Source of the DNA: Bacillus tequilensis KCTC 13622
GTDB lineage: Bacteria > Bacillota > Bacilli > Bacillales > Bacillaceae
NCBI RefSeq assembly: GCF_000507145.1
Contig: NZ_AYTO01000008.1
Location: 1 to 64,000 of the forward strand
Reading direction: 5' to 3'
Length of the DNA: 64,000 nt
A model generated the notes under the pieces. It did not search any database. It was not told where the DNA came from and saw nothing but the letters and a program-made list of their open reading frames with translations. Below, in pieces: positions 43,427 to 52,333 of this stretch. Every line of letters starts with the position of its first letter. The stretch's first letter is position 1. The position numbers and the translations under genes are program-made.

Positions 43427-44975
43427 ATTCATGAATCGAATCCAAATGTGTCATCGTTATATTTTTGAATGAGGCTGTGCCGCCGTCAGAATAAAGGGTG
43501 ATGCCTTTATCTTCAGGTTTTGGGAACACTTCATTTGAAAAAACGGTTTTCCCGTCGCCGACAAAAACTTCTATCGTTGTTTTATCGACGAGAATTTTTA
43601 AATGCGCCTGATTTTTACTTACATCATAAGGTGCTTTGCTTTCGACATAGGTATTGCTTTTGTCAGGCTGATTTGCGGCCGCTCTGTTGACATATGCATA
43701 GCCGCCCTCGGCGAAAATGCCGACATCAATATGGCGTTTTTGGTCTTCTGACTCTCTCAGTCTGACACCTGCGTTCTTCAGCTCTGACCAAGAAAGATCC
43801 ATATCAAGCTGGTACGTATCACCTGTGATCGACAGTGTTTTTGATCCGTTCACATCCTGATCCTCTATTTTGTCAGTCGAAACGGTCAGCTGCTCTAAAG
43901 CTTCGATCGGCTGTGAGATGAGGCTGTATGTGCCGTCCTGCTCCTGCAGCCGGAGTTCGCGTATGACAGAATCTGTGCCGTTAAAGCCGTCCTTCATTGT
44001 CGGTGTGTTGTTGGCGTAATCCCAATTGTTCATCCAAGCAAGTGCATACCGTTTTTCTAATGGATCTGTGCTTTTGCCGTCTTCGAACGTCACGCCGCCG
44101 TACCAGTCAAAGCCGTAGTCAAGCCATTGGGCTTCAGTTTGATCAGCTGTAAATTCTTTTCCATCGAAGCTTCCGGTCCAGTAGGCGTACGTATTTGGTT
44201 TGCCCCAAGGTTTGCCGTTTGCGCTCGCGCCGAGAACCCATTTATTCGTTCCATCACTAGCCCGCATCATGTAGAGGTCGGGACATTCCACAATGCCTGC
44301 CTGCTCTGGGAAGAATCCGTTTGTGTAACGCCAGTCCTTTAGATTATCGGATTCATAAAAGCCGATTTTTGATCCTTCAGCCATGACCATTACCCATTTG
44401 TTGTCCTGGTCATCCCATATGACTTTCGGGTCTCTGAAATCATCTGTACCCGGATTAGGCATGATGGGGTTATCACTGAAAGGCTTGAATGATTTTCCTT
44501 TGTCTGTGCTGTACCACAAATGCTGCTCCTGCTTTTTGTCTTTGGCAGAAGGCTGTGTCACAATCGCGACAAGCGCGTTTTTCCCGAATCCGGCTGTGTT
44601 TTCTTTATCGATCACGACAGAACCGGTCCAAATGTCACCGGCTGGGTTTGTATATTTCGGGATTGCCACGCCTTCATCAGTCCAATGCACCAAATCCTCT
44701 GATACGGCATGACGCCATTCTGTGCCATTCCCATTTGGATAATCCCGGTTATACAGATAGAAATAATGATACTGTCCATCCAAAAAGATCGGTTTTTGAG
44801 GGTCGTTTTTCCATTTGTTAGGAGTTGTGAAATGGTAGGCCGCCCGGTAGTCCGGCTTCTGTGTTGATTTTGTTTTTTTGACAGGTTCTTCTTTTGGCAA
44901 TAAGCCGATAAACAGCAATATTCCTAAAAAGGTCAGGAATACGCTTAGCCATTTGCCTGTTTTTATATAGTTCAT
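43425..44975 (-). CDS. levB: LevB (YveB), endolevanase (GH32)
   Basis: A 516-residue GH32 enzyme. An N-terminal hydrophobic segment (about 6-27) acts as signal or membrane anchor. The catalytic triad motifs are WKNDPQKP (nucleophile Asp), FRDPKV (stabiliser) and ECPDLY (acid Glu). It cuts levan into short oligofructosides, mainly levanbiose. A longer frame starts at 45062, but that would begin inside sacB; ATG 44975 (MNYIKTGKW) with GGTGAAT is right. Second gene of sacB-levB. Confidence 0.95.
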   Translation of the reverse strand: MNYIKTGKWLSVFLTFLGILLFIGLLPKEEPVKKTKSTQKPDYRAAYHFTTPNKWKNDPQKPIFLDGQYHYFYLYNRDYPNGNGTEWRHAVSEDLVHWTDEGVAIPKYTNPAGDIWTGSVVIDKENTAGFGKNALVAIVTQPSAKDKKQEQHLWYSTDKGKSFKPFSDNPIMPNPGTDDFRDPKVIWDDQDNKWVMVMAEGSKIGFYESDNLKDWRYTNGFFPEQAGIVECPDLYMMRASDGTNKWVLGASANGKPWGKPNTYAYWTGSFDGKEFTADQTEAQWLDYGFDWYGGVTFEDGKSTDPLEKRYALAWMNNWDYANNTPTMKDGFNGTDSVIRELRLQEQDGTYSLISQPIEALEQLTVSTDKIEDQDVNGSKTLSITGDTYQLDMDLSWSELKNAGVRLRESEDQKRHIDVGIFAEGGYAYVNRAAANQPDKSNTYVESKAPYDVSKNQAHLKILVDKTTIEVFVGDGKTVFSNEVFPKPEDKGITLYSDGGTASFKNITMTHLDSIHE

Positions 44976-45008
44976 ATGGGATTCACCTTTATGATCTTGA
45001 TAAGAAAT

Positions 45009-45046
45009 AAAAGAAAATGCCAATAGGATATCGGCATTTTCTTTTA
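45009..45046 (-). terminator. Terminator-like hairpin between sacB and levB
   Basis: AGAAAATGCC and GGCATTTTCT form a stem around 45011-45042. As levB is part of the sacB operon, it is expected to be partially read through. Confidence 0.65.
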
Positions 45047-45051
45047 CGTTT

Positions 45052-46473
45052 TTATTTGTCAACTGTTAATTGTCCTTGTTCAAGGATGCTGTCTTTCACA
45101 ACAGATGTTTTATCGCCTTTGATGTTCATCAGGAAGCTTGGCGCAAACGTTGCTTTTTTGTCTTCAAAGAAGCCTCTGTTTGTCATGTAGCTTGTAATCA
45201 CGACATTGTTTCCTTTAGCTTGAGGAACAGCGAAGTGTGAGTAAGTAAATGTCACATCGTTAGGGTCAAGATCCATTTTTAACACAAGGCCTGTTTTGTT
45301 CAGCGGCTTGTATGGGCCAGTTAAGGAATTAGATACATAACCAAGCATGTAAATGTCATTAGATGTAATGCCGTCGATTGTCATTTTTGATCCGCGGGAG
45401 TCAGTGAATAGATACCATTTGCCATTCATTTTAAAGACGTTCGCGCGTTCGATTTCATCTGTGACTGTGTTAGAAGCAATCAGCGGCTTCTTGACTTTTT
45501 TCAGTGTGTAGTCATCGTTTAGCTCGATCATGCCGAGTGCGCCGTTAGCTAATTCAGCATCGCGTTTTTTATCGCTTTGCAGAAGCTTTTTGCTTTCTTC
45601 ACGGAAGAAAGATGTGCTTTTGCCATAGTATGATTTGTTAAATAAAGACTCTTCGCCTTGGTAGCCGTTGTCAGTACCAGTGTTCGCTTCAAATACTAAG
45701 TATTTATGGCCTTTATCCTCTACGTAGTGCGGGTCTCTCAGCGTATGGTTATCACCGGAGCTGTAGTTGCCTTCATCGATGAACTGCTGTATATTTTGAT
45801 ACGTTTTGCCGTCACCGTCAAAGATTGATTTGAAATCCTCTACACCGTTGATGTCCAGAGAGCTGTCAGATGCTGATACGTTAACCTGTGCAGTTGTCAG
45901 TGTTTGTTTGCCGTAATGTTTACCAGAAAAGTTCGTGTAGAACAAACGGATGTGACCGTCAGATGTGAATGTCGCTGAACCAGACCATTCTTGTGTTTGG
46001 TCTTTCAGGATTGAATCATTTGTATCGAATTTGTCGCTGTCTTTGAAGACGCGGCCAGCGTTTTTCCAGCTGTCAATAGAAGTTTCGCCAGCTTTTTGAT
46101 AGAACATGTAAATGGATGTATCATCTGCATCTTTAGGATTTCCGGCTAATGCGAAAACGATGTGGTAGCCATGATAGTTTGCGACTGTGCCGTCAGCGTT
46201 TTGCAGTGGCCAGCTGTCCCAAACGTCCAAGCCTCCTGCAGAAGGGATATTTTTAATTGTGGATGAATCAAATTCAGGCACCTGATATTTTTCATTTTTT
46301 TGCTGTTCAGGGATTTGAAGCATGTCTTGGCGTGTAATATGGGAAATGCCGTAAGTTTTCTTATACGGTTTTTGAGTTGTTTCTTTCGCAAACGCTTGAG
46401 TCGCGCCTCCTGCCAACAGTGCAGTAGTAAAGGTTAATACGGTTGCTTGTTTTGCAAACTTTTTGAAGTTCAT
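45052..46473 (-). CDS. sacB: SacB, levansucrase (GH68)
   Basis: A 473-residue secreted fructosyltransferase that makes levan from sucrose. The signal peptide ends A-F-A-K near residue 29. Catalytic residues are in VWDSWPLQ (nucleophile Asp-86), LRDPHYVE (stabiliser Asp-247) and DEIERANV (acid Glu-342). Length and motifs equal the B. subtilis enzyme. Shine-Dalgarno AAAGGAG precedes the ATG. Sucrose induction runs through the leader antiterminator (SacY); transcription also needs DegU in B. subtilis. Confidence 0.98.
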   Translation of the reverse strand: MNFKKFAKQATVLTFTTALLAGGATQAFAKETTQKPYKKTYGISHITRQDMLQIPEQQKNEKYQVPEFDSSTIKNIPSAGGLDVWDSWPLQNADGTVANYHGYHIVFALAGNPKDADDTSIYMFYQKAGETSIDSWKNAGRVFKDSDKFDTNDSILKDQTQEWSGSATFTSDGHIRLFYTNFSGKHYGKQTLTTAQVNVSASDSSLDINGVEDFKSIFDGDGKTYQNIQQFIDEGNYSSGDNHTLRDPHYVEDKGHKYLVFEANTGTDNGYQGEESLFNKSYYGKSTSFFREESKKLLQSDKKRDAELANGALGMIELNDDYTLKKVKKPLIASNTVTDEIERANVFKMNGKWYLFTDSRGSKMTIDGITSNDIYMLGYVSNSLTGPYKPLNKTGLVLKMDLDPNDVTFTYSHFAVPQAKGNNVVITSYMTNRGFFEDKKATFAPSFLMNIKGDKTSVVKDSILEQGQLTVDK

Positions 46474-46560
46474 CGTTCATTCTCCTTTTTTATGTACTGT
46501 AAAAGTGATCCGCTTCTTCCAGCCCTCCTGTTTAAAGATGGCAAGTCAGTTACACAATAA

Positions 46561-46627
46561 AAAAGACCTAAAATATGTAAGGGATGGCGTCAAAGAATAC
46601 ACTCTGCCCTTTACACATTTTAGGTCT
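46561..46627 (-). terminator. sacB leader terminator (SacY-controlled)
   Basis: On the minus strand AAGACCTAAAATGTGTAAAGGG and its near-complement around 46561-46583 form a long stem followed by T. It lies downstream of the promoter and upstream of sacB. Confidence 0.88.
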
Positions 46628-46652
46628 TGCCTGCTTTATCAGTAACAAACCT
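46621..46652 (-). promoter_or_regulatory. RAT, SacY ribonucleic antiterminator target
   Basis: On the minus strand GGTTTGTTACTGATAAAGCA and the following GGCAAGACC form the RAT stem-loop; it shares its 3' side with the terminator stem, so the two are exclusive. SacY bound to RAT lets transcription reach sacB when sucrose is present. Confidence 0.88.
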
Positions 46653-46674
46653 GCGTGATTTACTTTTCGACATC

Positions 46675-46703
46675 ATTCTATTAGACTCTCGTATCGATTG
46701 CAA
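46675..46703 (-). promoter_or_regulatory. sacB promoter
   Basis: On the minus strand TTGCAA (46698-46703), 17 bases, TAGAAT (46675-46680). The 46704-46880 region upstream is A+T-rich and probably holds DegU contacts, which I could not resolve. Confidence 0.82.
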
Positions 46704-46892
46704 CTGGTCTATTTTCCTCTTTTGTTTGATAGAAAATCATAAAAGGATTTAAAGAGTACAGGTCTAAAGAACTAAAATAATGATCTGTTTCTTTTCGTTC
46801 TCTGTATTTTTTATAGTTTCTCTTGCATGGGTATAAAGTTGCCTTTTTAATAATAATTCAGAAAATAGCAAGGTGAATCTTTTTGAAATATT

Positions 46893-46918
46893 TGAAACAT
46901 TCATAGCTTAGTAACGTA
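46893..46918 (+). promoter_or_regulatory. SigW promoter of pbpE-racX
   Basis: TGAAAC (46893-46898), 16 bases, CGTA (46915-46918): an exact SigW consensus, 22 bases before pbpE. Confidence 0.9.
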
Positions 46919-46940
46919 CAAAGATATGGGAGGTGGATGA

Positions 46941-48293
46941 ATGAAACAGGATAAAGGAAGGCACCTGAAGACGTTATTTAAGGCATTAGGCCAAAAACAT
47001 CAGTTTAACGGGACGGTTCTGGCTGCGGAGGATGGCGATATCTTATACCATCACTCTTTCGGTTATGCGGAACTGACGGAAAAACGCCCCTTGCAGACCA
47101 ACTCTTTGTTTGAGTTAGCATCTCTGTCAAAGCCTTTTACAGCTTTGGGAATCATCTTGCTGGAGGAGAAAGGGATTCTTGGGTATGAAGACGATGTGGA
47201 ACGCTGGCTGCCGGGTTTTCCTTATAAGCGTGTCACGATTCGGCATTTATTGAACCATACGTCGGGGCTGCCTGATTATATGGGATGGTTTTTAACCAAT
47301 TGGGACCGACACAAGATTGCGGTGAATCAGGATATTGTCAATATGCTGATGAATGAGGGGCTGCCCGGTTATTTTGAGCCGAATGACGGCTGGCTGTACA
47401 GCAATACGGGATATGTGCTGCTGGCGGTTATCATTGAAAAAGCATCTGGCATGAGCTATGCGGATTTTATGAAAGTAAGTATTTTTTCACCTGTCGGCAT
47501 GAAGGAAACGAGAGTGTATAATAGGAGGCTTCGGCCTGAGCGGATGGACCATTATGCATATGGATATGTGTATGATGTACATTCCGAAACGTATGTCCTT
47601 CCTGACGATCTCGAGGAAACGAACTATGTTGTGTACCTCGATGGCATACAGGGAGATGGGACGGTGAACGCTGTCGCAAGTGATTTGTTTCGATTTGATC
47701 AGGCTTTATATCAGGACGATCTCATCAGTAATGCTTCTAAAAAAGCCGCGTTTTCACCAGTGCGCTTGAACAATGGTGAAACGTTCGATTACGGCTTTGG
47801 CTGGGTGCTGCAAAATAGTCCTGAAAAAGGGCGGATTGTGAGCCACAGCGGAGGATGGCCCGGCTATTCGACGACGATGATCCGATATATTGACCATCGC
47901 AAAACGCTGATCTATTTGAGCAATAAGGAAGAGGATGCTGGATACGAACAGGCAATTCTGCAGGCAGCGGAGAATATTTTATTTGATCAGCCGTATGAGA
48001 TTCCAGAACGTCCTACTGATAAAAAGAAGAAAAAAATTGATCCTGCGATATACAGCCGCTATGTTGGCAGCTATGTCCTTCAGGATGGGACGGCTGCACG
48101 GGTGACAGCAGAAAATGACCGGCTTTATTTGGAGATCACTGGGCAGCTGAGACTGGAATTATTTCCTTCCTCAGAAACCCGTTTCTTTTTGCGATCATTG
48201 TCTGTTGAAATAGAATTTGTTTTAGGTGATGGTGCTGCGAAAAGCTTTATCATCTATGAAGATGGCACAGAAGAAGCGATCCGCACGGATTAG
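46941..48293 (+). CDS. pbpE: PbpE (PBP4*), low-molecular-weight penicillin-binding protein / serine peptidase
   Basis: A 450-residue serine beta-lactamase-like protein. Active-site motifs are SLSK (in ELASLSKPFT), YSN (LYSNTGY) and HSGG (replacing KTG). A C-terminal region (about 370-450) follows the catalytic domain. In B. subtilis PbpE is an endopeptidase-type PBP that is SigW-induced and found in spore-related and stressed cells. No N-terminal signal peptide is evident, which is unusual for a PBP. Strong Shine-Dalgarno GGGAGGTGG. Operon with racX. Confidence 0.94.
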   Translation: MKQDKGRHLKTLFKALGQKHQFNGTVLAAEDGDILYHHSFGYAELTEKRPLQTNSLFELASLSKPFTALGIILLEEKGILGYEDDVERWLPGFPYKRVTIRHLLNHTSGLPDYMGWFLTNWDRHKIAVNQDIVNMLMNEGLPGYFEPNDGWLYSNTGYVLLAVIIEKASGMSYADFMKVSIFSPVGMKETRVYNRRLRPERMDHYAYGYVYDVHSETYVLPDDLEETNYVVYLDGIQGDGTVNAVASDLFRFDQALYQDDLISNASKKAAFSPVRLNNGETFDYGFGWVLQNSPEKGRIVSHSGGWPGYSTTMIRYIDHRKTLIYLSNKEEDAGYEQAILQAAENILFDQPYEIPERPTDKKKKKIDPAIYSRYVGSYVLQDGTAARVTAENDRLYLEITGQLRLELFPSSETRFFLRSLSVEIEFVLGDGAAKSFIIYEDGTEEAIRTD

Positions 48294-48308
48294 AAAGGAT
48301 TGAACGTA

Positions 48309-48992
48309 ATGATAGGAATATTAGCCGGAATGGGGCCGAAATCGACATCACCGTTTGTTGATAAGGTCATTGATTACTGTCAGAAGCTGTATGGCGCTGA
48401 AAACGATATTGACTACCCGCACATGATGATCTATTCATGCCCGACACCCTTCTATGCAGATCGTCCCATTGACCATGATGAGATGAAAAGAGCGATTATT
48501 GATGGAGCGGTAAAGCTCGAAAAGACAGGTGTTGATTTCATTGCTCTCCCTTGTAATACGGCGCATGTGTACTATGAAGAGATTCAGCGGGAATTGTCGG
48601 TTCCTTTGTTACATATCATTGAGGAAACGATAAAAGAAATGCCGCATACTGCAAAAAAAGTTGCGGTTTTAGGAACAGATTCTACCATGCAATCAGGTAT
48701 CTATCAAAAAGGTTTGAAGGCGAACGGGCAGAAATTTGTTCACAAGGATCATTGGCAGCAGGCTGTAAATCAGCTCATCACCGCAATCAAAAAGCCAAAT
48801 CATATGCAGGATCCACAAGCATTGTGGCAAACGCTATATGAAGAAATCAGTCAGCATGCAGACAGCATTATTTCAGCCTGCACGGATTTAAATGCGGTGT
48901 TAGACAATATTCAAAGTGAGATTCCGATTATCGATTCCTCAGACTGTCTTGCAAAAAGCACCGTTAGCACATATCTTGCCTATCAAAGCTAA
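48309..48992 (+). CDS. racX: RacX, broad-specificity amino-acid racemase
   Basis: A 227-residue Asp/Glu racemase-family enzyme. Both catalytic Cys are visible in PCNTAHVYY and ACTDLNAVL, with IGILAGMGPKST at the N-terminus. B. subtilis RacX is a racemase with preference for non-canonical D-amino acids such as D-Arg and D-Lys. The frame has TTG 48300, but AAAGGA is only one base before it; ATG 48309 fits. It follows pbpE by 15 bases and belongs to the SigW envelope-stress operon. Confidence 0.93.
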   Translation: MIGILAGMGPKSTSPFVDKVIDYCQKLYGAENDIDYPHMMIYSCPTPFYADRPIDHDEMKRAIIDGAVKLEKTGVDFIALPCNTAHVYYEEIQRELSVPLLHIIEETIKEMPHTAKKVAVLGTDSTMQSGIYQKGLKANGQKFVHKDHWQQAVNQLITAIKKPNHMQDPQALWQTLYEEISQHADSIISACTDLNAVLDNIQSEIPIIDSSDCLAKSTVSTYLAYQS

Positions 48993-49024
48993 CAAGGACT
49001 GTATCAAACAGTCCTTGTTTTTTA
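48991..49024 (+). terminator. Terminator after racX
   Basis: AACAAGGACTGT (48991-49002) pairs with ACAGTCCTTGTT (49008-49019), followed by T. Confidence 0.9.
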
Positions 49025-49037
49025 TATTCCTATTGGT

Positions 49038-49086
49038 TTGACAGCTATATGTAATAGTGTTAAAGTAAACATGTAAATAGTTACAT
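49038..49086 (+). promoter_or_regulatory. padC promoter and PadR operator
   Basis: TTGACA (49038-49043), 17 bases, TAAAGT (49061-49066). ATGTAAATAGTTACAT (49071-49086) is the PadR dyad (ATGT-N8-ACAT) just downstream, so PadR would block transcription until phenolic acids bind. Confidence 0.82.
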
Positions 49087-49113
49087 GATTTTTAAGGCGA
49101 GGCAGCGCTTGTG

Positions 49114-49565
49114 ATGAATCCGGTTTTTAAATGATTCGCCTCTTTGGAAACCAAGGTTGATCCGCCTATTCCTATTTGTGGGACAGGCCTGGGATTGAGA
49201 TGTTTCATTCCGATTCGTTCGGGAACAATAACTGGAGAAATAAAGGAGCGTATTTTGCCGGGCGGTGCCGGTTCACAAATCATTCACGCTGACGGCAGTA
49301 CAGATTGATCTGCCAGATATGGATCGAAACAGCCGATCATGAACTGATTTACATTGAAAACAATGGAATACGGCAAGTCAGCGATCTGTTTTGAAAACAG
49401 GACGCGGCCGGGGAAATGATTGATCCGGCGCATGTTTATTTCCGTATGGTGCCGACATTTGAAACAGGCAGTGAAGCCTATCAACGGCTGCATGACCACT
49501 TGTTTATCGGTTCCGCAGAAAGAACCCCTGATTACGTTCGACTAGACATTTATGCAGTACAGTAA
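49114..49565 (+). pseudogene. Broken DUF3237-family gene upstream of padC
   Basis: Conceptual translation gives DUF3237 hallmarks: [27 protein letters not shown], then after a frameshift near 49310 [20 protein letters not shown], and an end at TAA 49565. In-frame stops occur at 49132-49134, after STD (about 49307) and after SDLF (about 49397). Intact members are about 150 residues. The fragment lies between the PadR-controlled promoter and padC. In strain 168 the corresponding short ORFs are named yveF and yveG; these may simply be pieces of this gene. Confidence 0.78.
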
Positions 49566-49587
49566 AAGACTAAGGAGAGTGTGAAAG

Positions 49588-50073
49588 ATGGAAAACTTTA
49601 TCGGAAGCCACATGATTTATACTTATGAAAATGGATGGGAATACGAGATTTATATTAAAAACGACCATACAATCGATTATAGAATTCATAGCGGAATGGT
49701 TGCCGGACGCTGGGTACGGGATCAGGAAGTCAATATTGTCAAACTGACAGAAGGCGTATATAAAGTGTCTTGGACAGAACCTACAGGCACAGATGTTTCA
49801 TTAAACTTTATGCCGAATGAAAAACGCATGCACGGCATTATTTTCTTCCCGAAATGGGTGCATGAACATCCTGAAATTACGGTCTGCTATCAAAATGACC
49901 ACATTGATCTGATGAAAGAATCCCGCGAGAAATATGAAACGTATCCGAAATATGTTGTACCTGAGTTTGCAGAGATTACATTTCTGAAAAACGAGGGAGC
50001 CGATAATGAAGAAGTGATTTCGAAAGCTCCTTATGAAGGAATGACAGACGATATTCGCGCAGGAAAATTATAA
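49588..50073 (+). CDS. padC: PadC, phenolic acid decarboxylase
   Basis: A 161-residue beta-barrel enzyme that decarboxylates ferulate, p-coumarate and caffeate to vinyl phenols, detoxifying them. It begins with [20 protein letters not shown], and its length and sequence agree with B. subtilis PadC. AAGGAG precedes the ATG. It is the last gene of a transcript started at the PadR-controlled promoter 550 bases upstream, which crosses a pseudogene. Confidence 0.97.
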   Translation: MENFIGSHMIYTYENGWEYEIYIKNDHTIDYRIHSGMVAGRWVRDQEVNIVKLTEGVYKVSWTEPTGTDVSLNFMPNEKRMHGIIFFPKWVHEHPEITVCYQNDHIDLMKESREKYETYPKYVVPEFAEITFLKNEGADNEEVISKAPYEGMTDDIRAGKL

Positions 50074-50080
50074 GAAACAG

Positions 50081-50127
50081 AAAAACCCGGGATCAAGAGA
50101 ATTACTTCTCTTTCCCGGGTTTTCTTT
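50081..50127. terminator. Bidirectional terminator between padC and the small membrane gene
   Basis: AAAAACCCGGGA (50081-50092) pairs with TCCCGGGTTTT (50113-50123), with flanking A and T runs. Confidence 0.9.
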
Positions 50128-50293
50128 TTGCTGAATATGAGGGAACCATCACAATCCCCGCGAAAAACAGTATGATTCCAGTCCAGCGCATGGGCTGATA
50201 ATAGGCTGTGTCCCGTAAAAAAATCACTGCTGACAAAATGATGATACAAGCGGCCACCACAATGACAGCGCCAATATATCCTGTTTTCCCCAT
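50102..50293 (-). CDS. Small two-span membrane protein
   Basis: A 63-residue protein with two membrane helices (about 6-26 and 36-51) and a basic tail (AKRKPGKEK). ATG 50293 is preceded by AAGGAG with 7-base spacing. It starts 3 bases after the pnbA stop on the same strand, so it belongs to the pnbA transcript. I do not recognise it and see no motif. Confidence 0.65.
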   Translation of the reverse strand: MGKTGYIGAVIVVAACIIILSAVIFLRDTAYYQPMRWTGIILFFAGIVMVPSYSAKRKPGKEK

Positions 50294-50295
50294 GT

Positions 50296-51765
50296 TTATT
50301 CTCCTTGTGAAGGGAATAGTTTTTGCCTTTTTTCAGCGTCAGGATCGCTTTCGATGGCAATCTCTGAATCTAAAATCAGCGTCTTTCTTGTTTCTTCATC
50401 ATACGATGGCCATTTTACATCTTTAGTGCTTGGGTTTCCCGTTTTTGCGAACGTGATCCATGCTGATTGTATAGTGTGAGACAGCTGTTTTACATCTTCG
50501 GTAATCTCCGCTTTTGCCATTCGTTCTAACCCGTCCAGATTTCCGAAAACAAAAGGAATCTCTAAGGCGTGAACCGCTTTATGAAACGGCGGATGATCCG
50601 AGTGCCAATCAAAGCGGTACATCCAGACAGGCGCGTAATGGGACTGGGCGGATGCATAGGCAACCGACGGACGCCAAAACAATAAATCAGTCATCATATG
50701 AATTTGGCTTTCCAGCGAACGTGGATAAAGATCGGCAACTTTCTCGGCCAGCGGCTGCCCTAATAAATACTCGAGCGCGGCATCAAGTGTTTCCTGTGGA
50801 AGAACCTCTGAGTCCGGGGTGAAAAATAAATATCCTTCATCTCGGTTTGTACCGATGATCAGCGGAATGCCGTCAGCAGCACCTTCTGCGATCGCTTTTT
50901 CCGGTTCCACAGGCAGCGTTTTCGGATCAAGGGCGGGCTGGAAGAATAACTGAAAGATATTTTCATTTTCTTCTTTCCGAAGCTGATCGGCCGCTTTAAG
51001 CAAATCTTCCGCAGGTATAGTGTGCAATCTGTCTAATCGGCTTTCGTCAATCCCAAGGACCTGTAAAAAGGCGGCAGCGGTGCTAGCCGCTTTTTCTTTT
51101 GTCATCGTTCGGGAAGCGCCGCTTTCCATGATCGCTTTCTGGAACAGGCCTTTTGCCGCAGGCATAGCGAGCAGCGCCGCAATGCTCATGCTGCCTGCGG
51201 ATTCTCCAAATACCGTTACGTTATCCGGATCACCGCCAAACGCTGAGATATTGTCCCGCACCCATTTCAGTGCGGCGGCCTGGTCCAAAAGCCCAAGGTT
51301 GTCGGAATACGCCTCATCAAATGAAGACAGATGTAAAAATCCAAACGGTCCCAGCCGGTAGTTCAGTGTAACGACAATGACCTCTCCTTGCGCGGCAAGT
51401 TTTGATCCGTCATACAATGGCTCACTGCCTGACCCAAGATAAAAAGCGCCGCCGTGAATCCACACCATAACAGGCAGGTTTTGACTTGGAGTGTCAGGCG
51501 CGAACACATTGAGATACAGGCAATCCTCGGACTGGCGGGGCAGCTCAGTATACGAAAGTGACAGCAAATCAGACGGCTGAGGGCAAATCGGGCCGTACGC
51601 TGTTGCGTCCAGTTCGTTCTCCCACGCTTTAGGCGGCTCCGGTGCTTTGTAACGCAATTGTCCGACAGGCGGCTCTGCATAGGGGATGCCTTTCCATATA
51701 TGTACGCCATTTTCTGTTGTGCCTTTTACTTTGCCGTATTGAGTCGTTACTGTTTGATGAGTCAT
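50296..51765 (-). CDS. pnbA: PnbA, para-nitrobenzyl esterase (carboxylesterase B type)
   Basis: A 489-residue alpha/beta-hydrolase of the cholinesterase-like family. The nucleophile elbow is FGESAGS, the oxyanion motif HGGAFYLGSG, EDCLYLNV is the conserved N-terminal motif, and the Glu/His parts lie in NRDEGYLF and FHKAVHALEIPF. It hydrolyses diverse esters; the physiological substrate is unknown. No signal peptide, so cytoplasmic. Shine-Dalgarno AAAGGGAG. Followed by a small membrane gene. Confidence 0.95.
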   Translation of the reverse strand: MTHQTVTTQYGKVKGTTENGVHIWKGIPYAEPPVGQLRYKAPEPPKAWENELDATAYGPICPQPSDLLSLSYTELPRQSEDCLYLNVFAPDTPSQNLPVMVWIHGGAFYLGSGSEPLYDGSKLAAQGEVIVVTLNYRLGPFGFLHLSSFDEAYSDNLGLLDQAAALKWVRDNISAFGGDPDNVTVFGESAGSMSIAALLAMPAAKGLFQKAIMESGASRTMTKEKAASTAAAFLQVLGIDESRLDRLHTIPAEDLLKAADQLRKEENENIFQLFFQPALDPKTLPVEPEKAIAEGAADGIPLIIGTNRDEGYLFFTPDSEVLPQETLDAALEYLLGQPLAEKVADLYPRSLESQIHMMTDLLFWRPSVAYASAQSHYAPVWMYRFDWHSDHPPFHKAVHALEIPFVFGNLDGLERMAKAEITEDVKQLSHTIQSAWITFAKTGNPSTKDVKWPSYDEETRKTLILDSEIAIESDPDAEKRQKLFPSQGE

Positions 51766-51839
51766 CGTGTTCTCTCCCTTTTTCCCCCATTATAAACAGA
51801 TTTGTCCTGAAGATGCGAACGTCAGCCCTTAGCCGATAT

Positions 51840-52298
51840 TCATCTGCCCATCGTTTTGAAAAAGGATTTGACTTCCTGAACGGTCAAGCCGATTTCTCTT
51901 GCTTCCGCCATCAGCGCCTTCCATTCTTCTATATTGGATTCTGTCAGTTTACGGTTGCGGTAGGAGGCCGTTTCAGACGGTTCTTTCCTCAGTTTGTTCG
52001 TAAAAGTGAACAGTTCCTCCTTTTCCATTCCGGCTTGGACAGCTTGCACAAGATGCACACGCCATTCCTCTTCACCGCCGCTGATTTTTTCATACATCAT
52101 TGTTTCTGCGTCGAATAATTCTGTTAATTCAACCTCCAAGGTAGCGGAAATTTTCTTTAAAAATTGAACGGACGGATTCGTATGAACGCCTCTTTCAATC
52201 TTGCTTAAATAGGATTTAGATACACCTGATTCAATAGCCAGCTGATTAATAGAATAGCCTTTTCTTTTACGGTATAAACGGATAATTCTTCCAATCAT
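51840..52298 (-). CDS. slrR: SlrR, SinR paralogue that switches matrix and motility genes
   Basis: A 152-residue regulator. The N-terminal HTH reads SINQLAIESGVSKSYLSKIERG; the C-terminal part (about 75-150) is the SinI/SinR-type dimerisation region. In B. subtilis SlrR binds SinR, relieving repression of matrix operons and redirecting the complex to motility and autolysin genes. It is divergent from epsA and its own gene is SinR-repressed; SinR-box sequences lie in the shared intergenic region. Confidence 0.95.
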   Translation of the reverse strand: MIGRIIRLYRKRKGYSINQLAIESGVSKSYLSKIERGVHTNPSVQFLKKISATLEVELTELFDAETMMYEKISGGEEEWRVHLVQAVQAGMEKEELFTFTNKLRKEPSETASYRNRKLTESNIEEWKALMAEAREIGLTVQEVKSFFKTMGR

Positions 52299-52333
52299 AA
52301 TGTGAAATTCTCCTCTATTCCTGTCGTTATTTT

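Noticed and set aside
46463-46645. 60-residue plus-strand frame in the sacB leader
   Set aside because: It coincides with the SacY-controlled terminator and RAT on the opposite strand; no Shine-Dalgarno.
49092-49499. Minus-strand frames opposite the padC upstream region
   Set aside because: The plus strand there translates to recognisable DUF3237 fragments; the minus frames have no ribosome-binding site or family resemblance.
51642-52118. 158-residue plus-strand frame over the pnbA start and slrR
   Set aside because: Antisense shadow of two well-supported genes.
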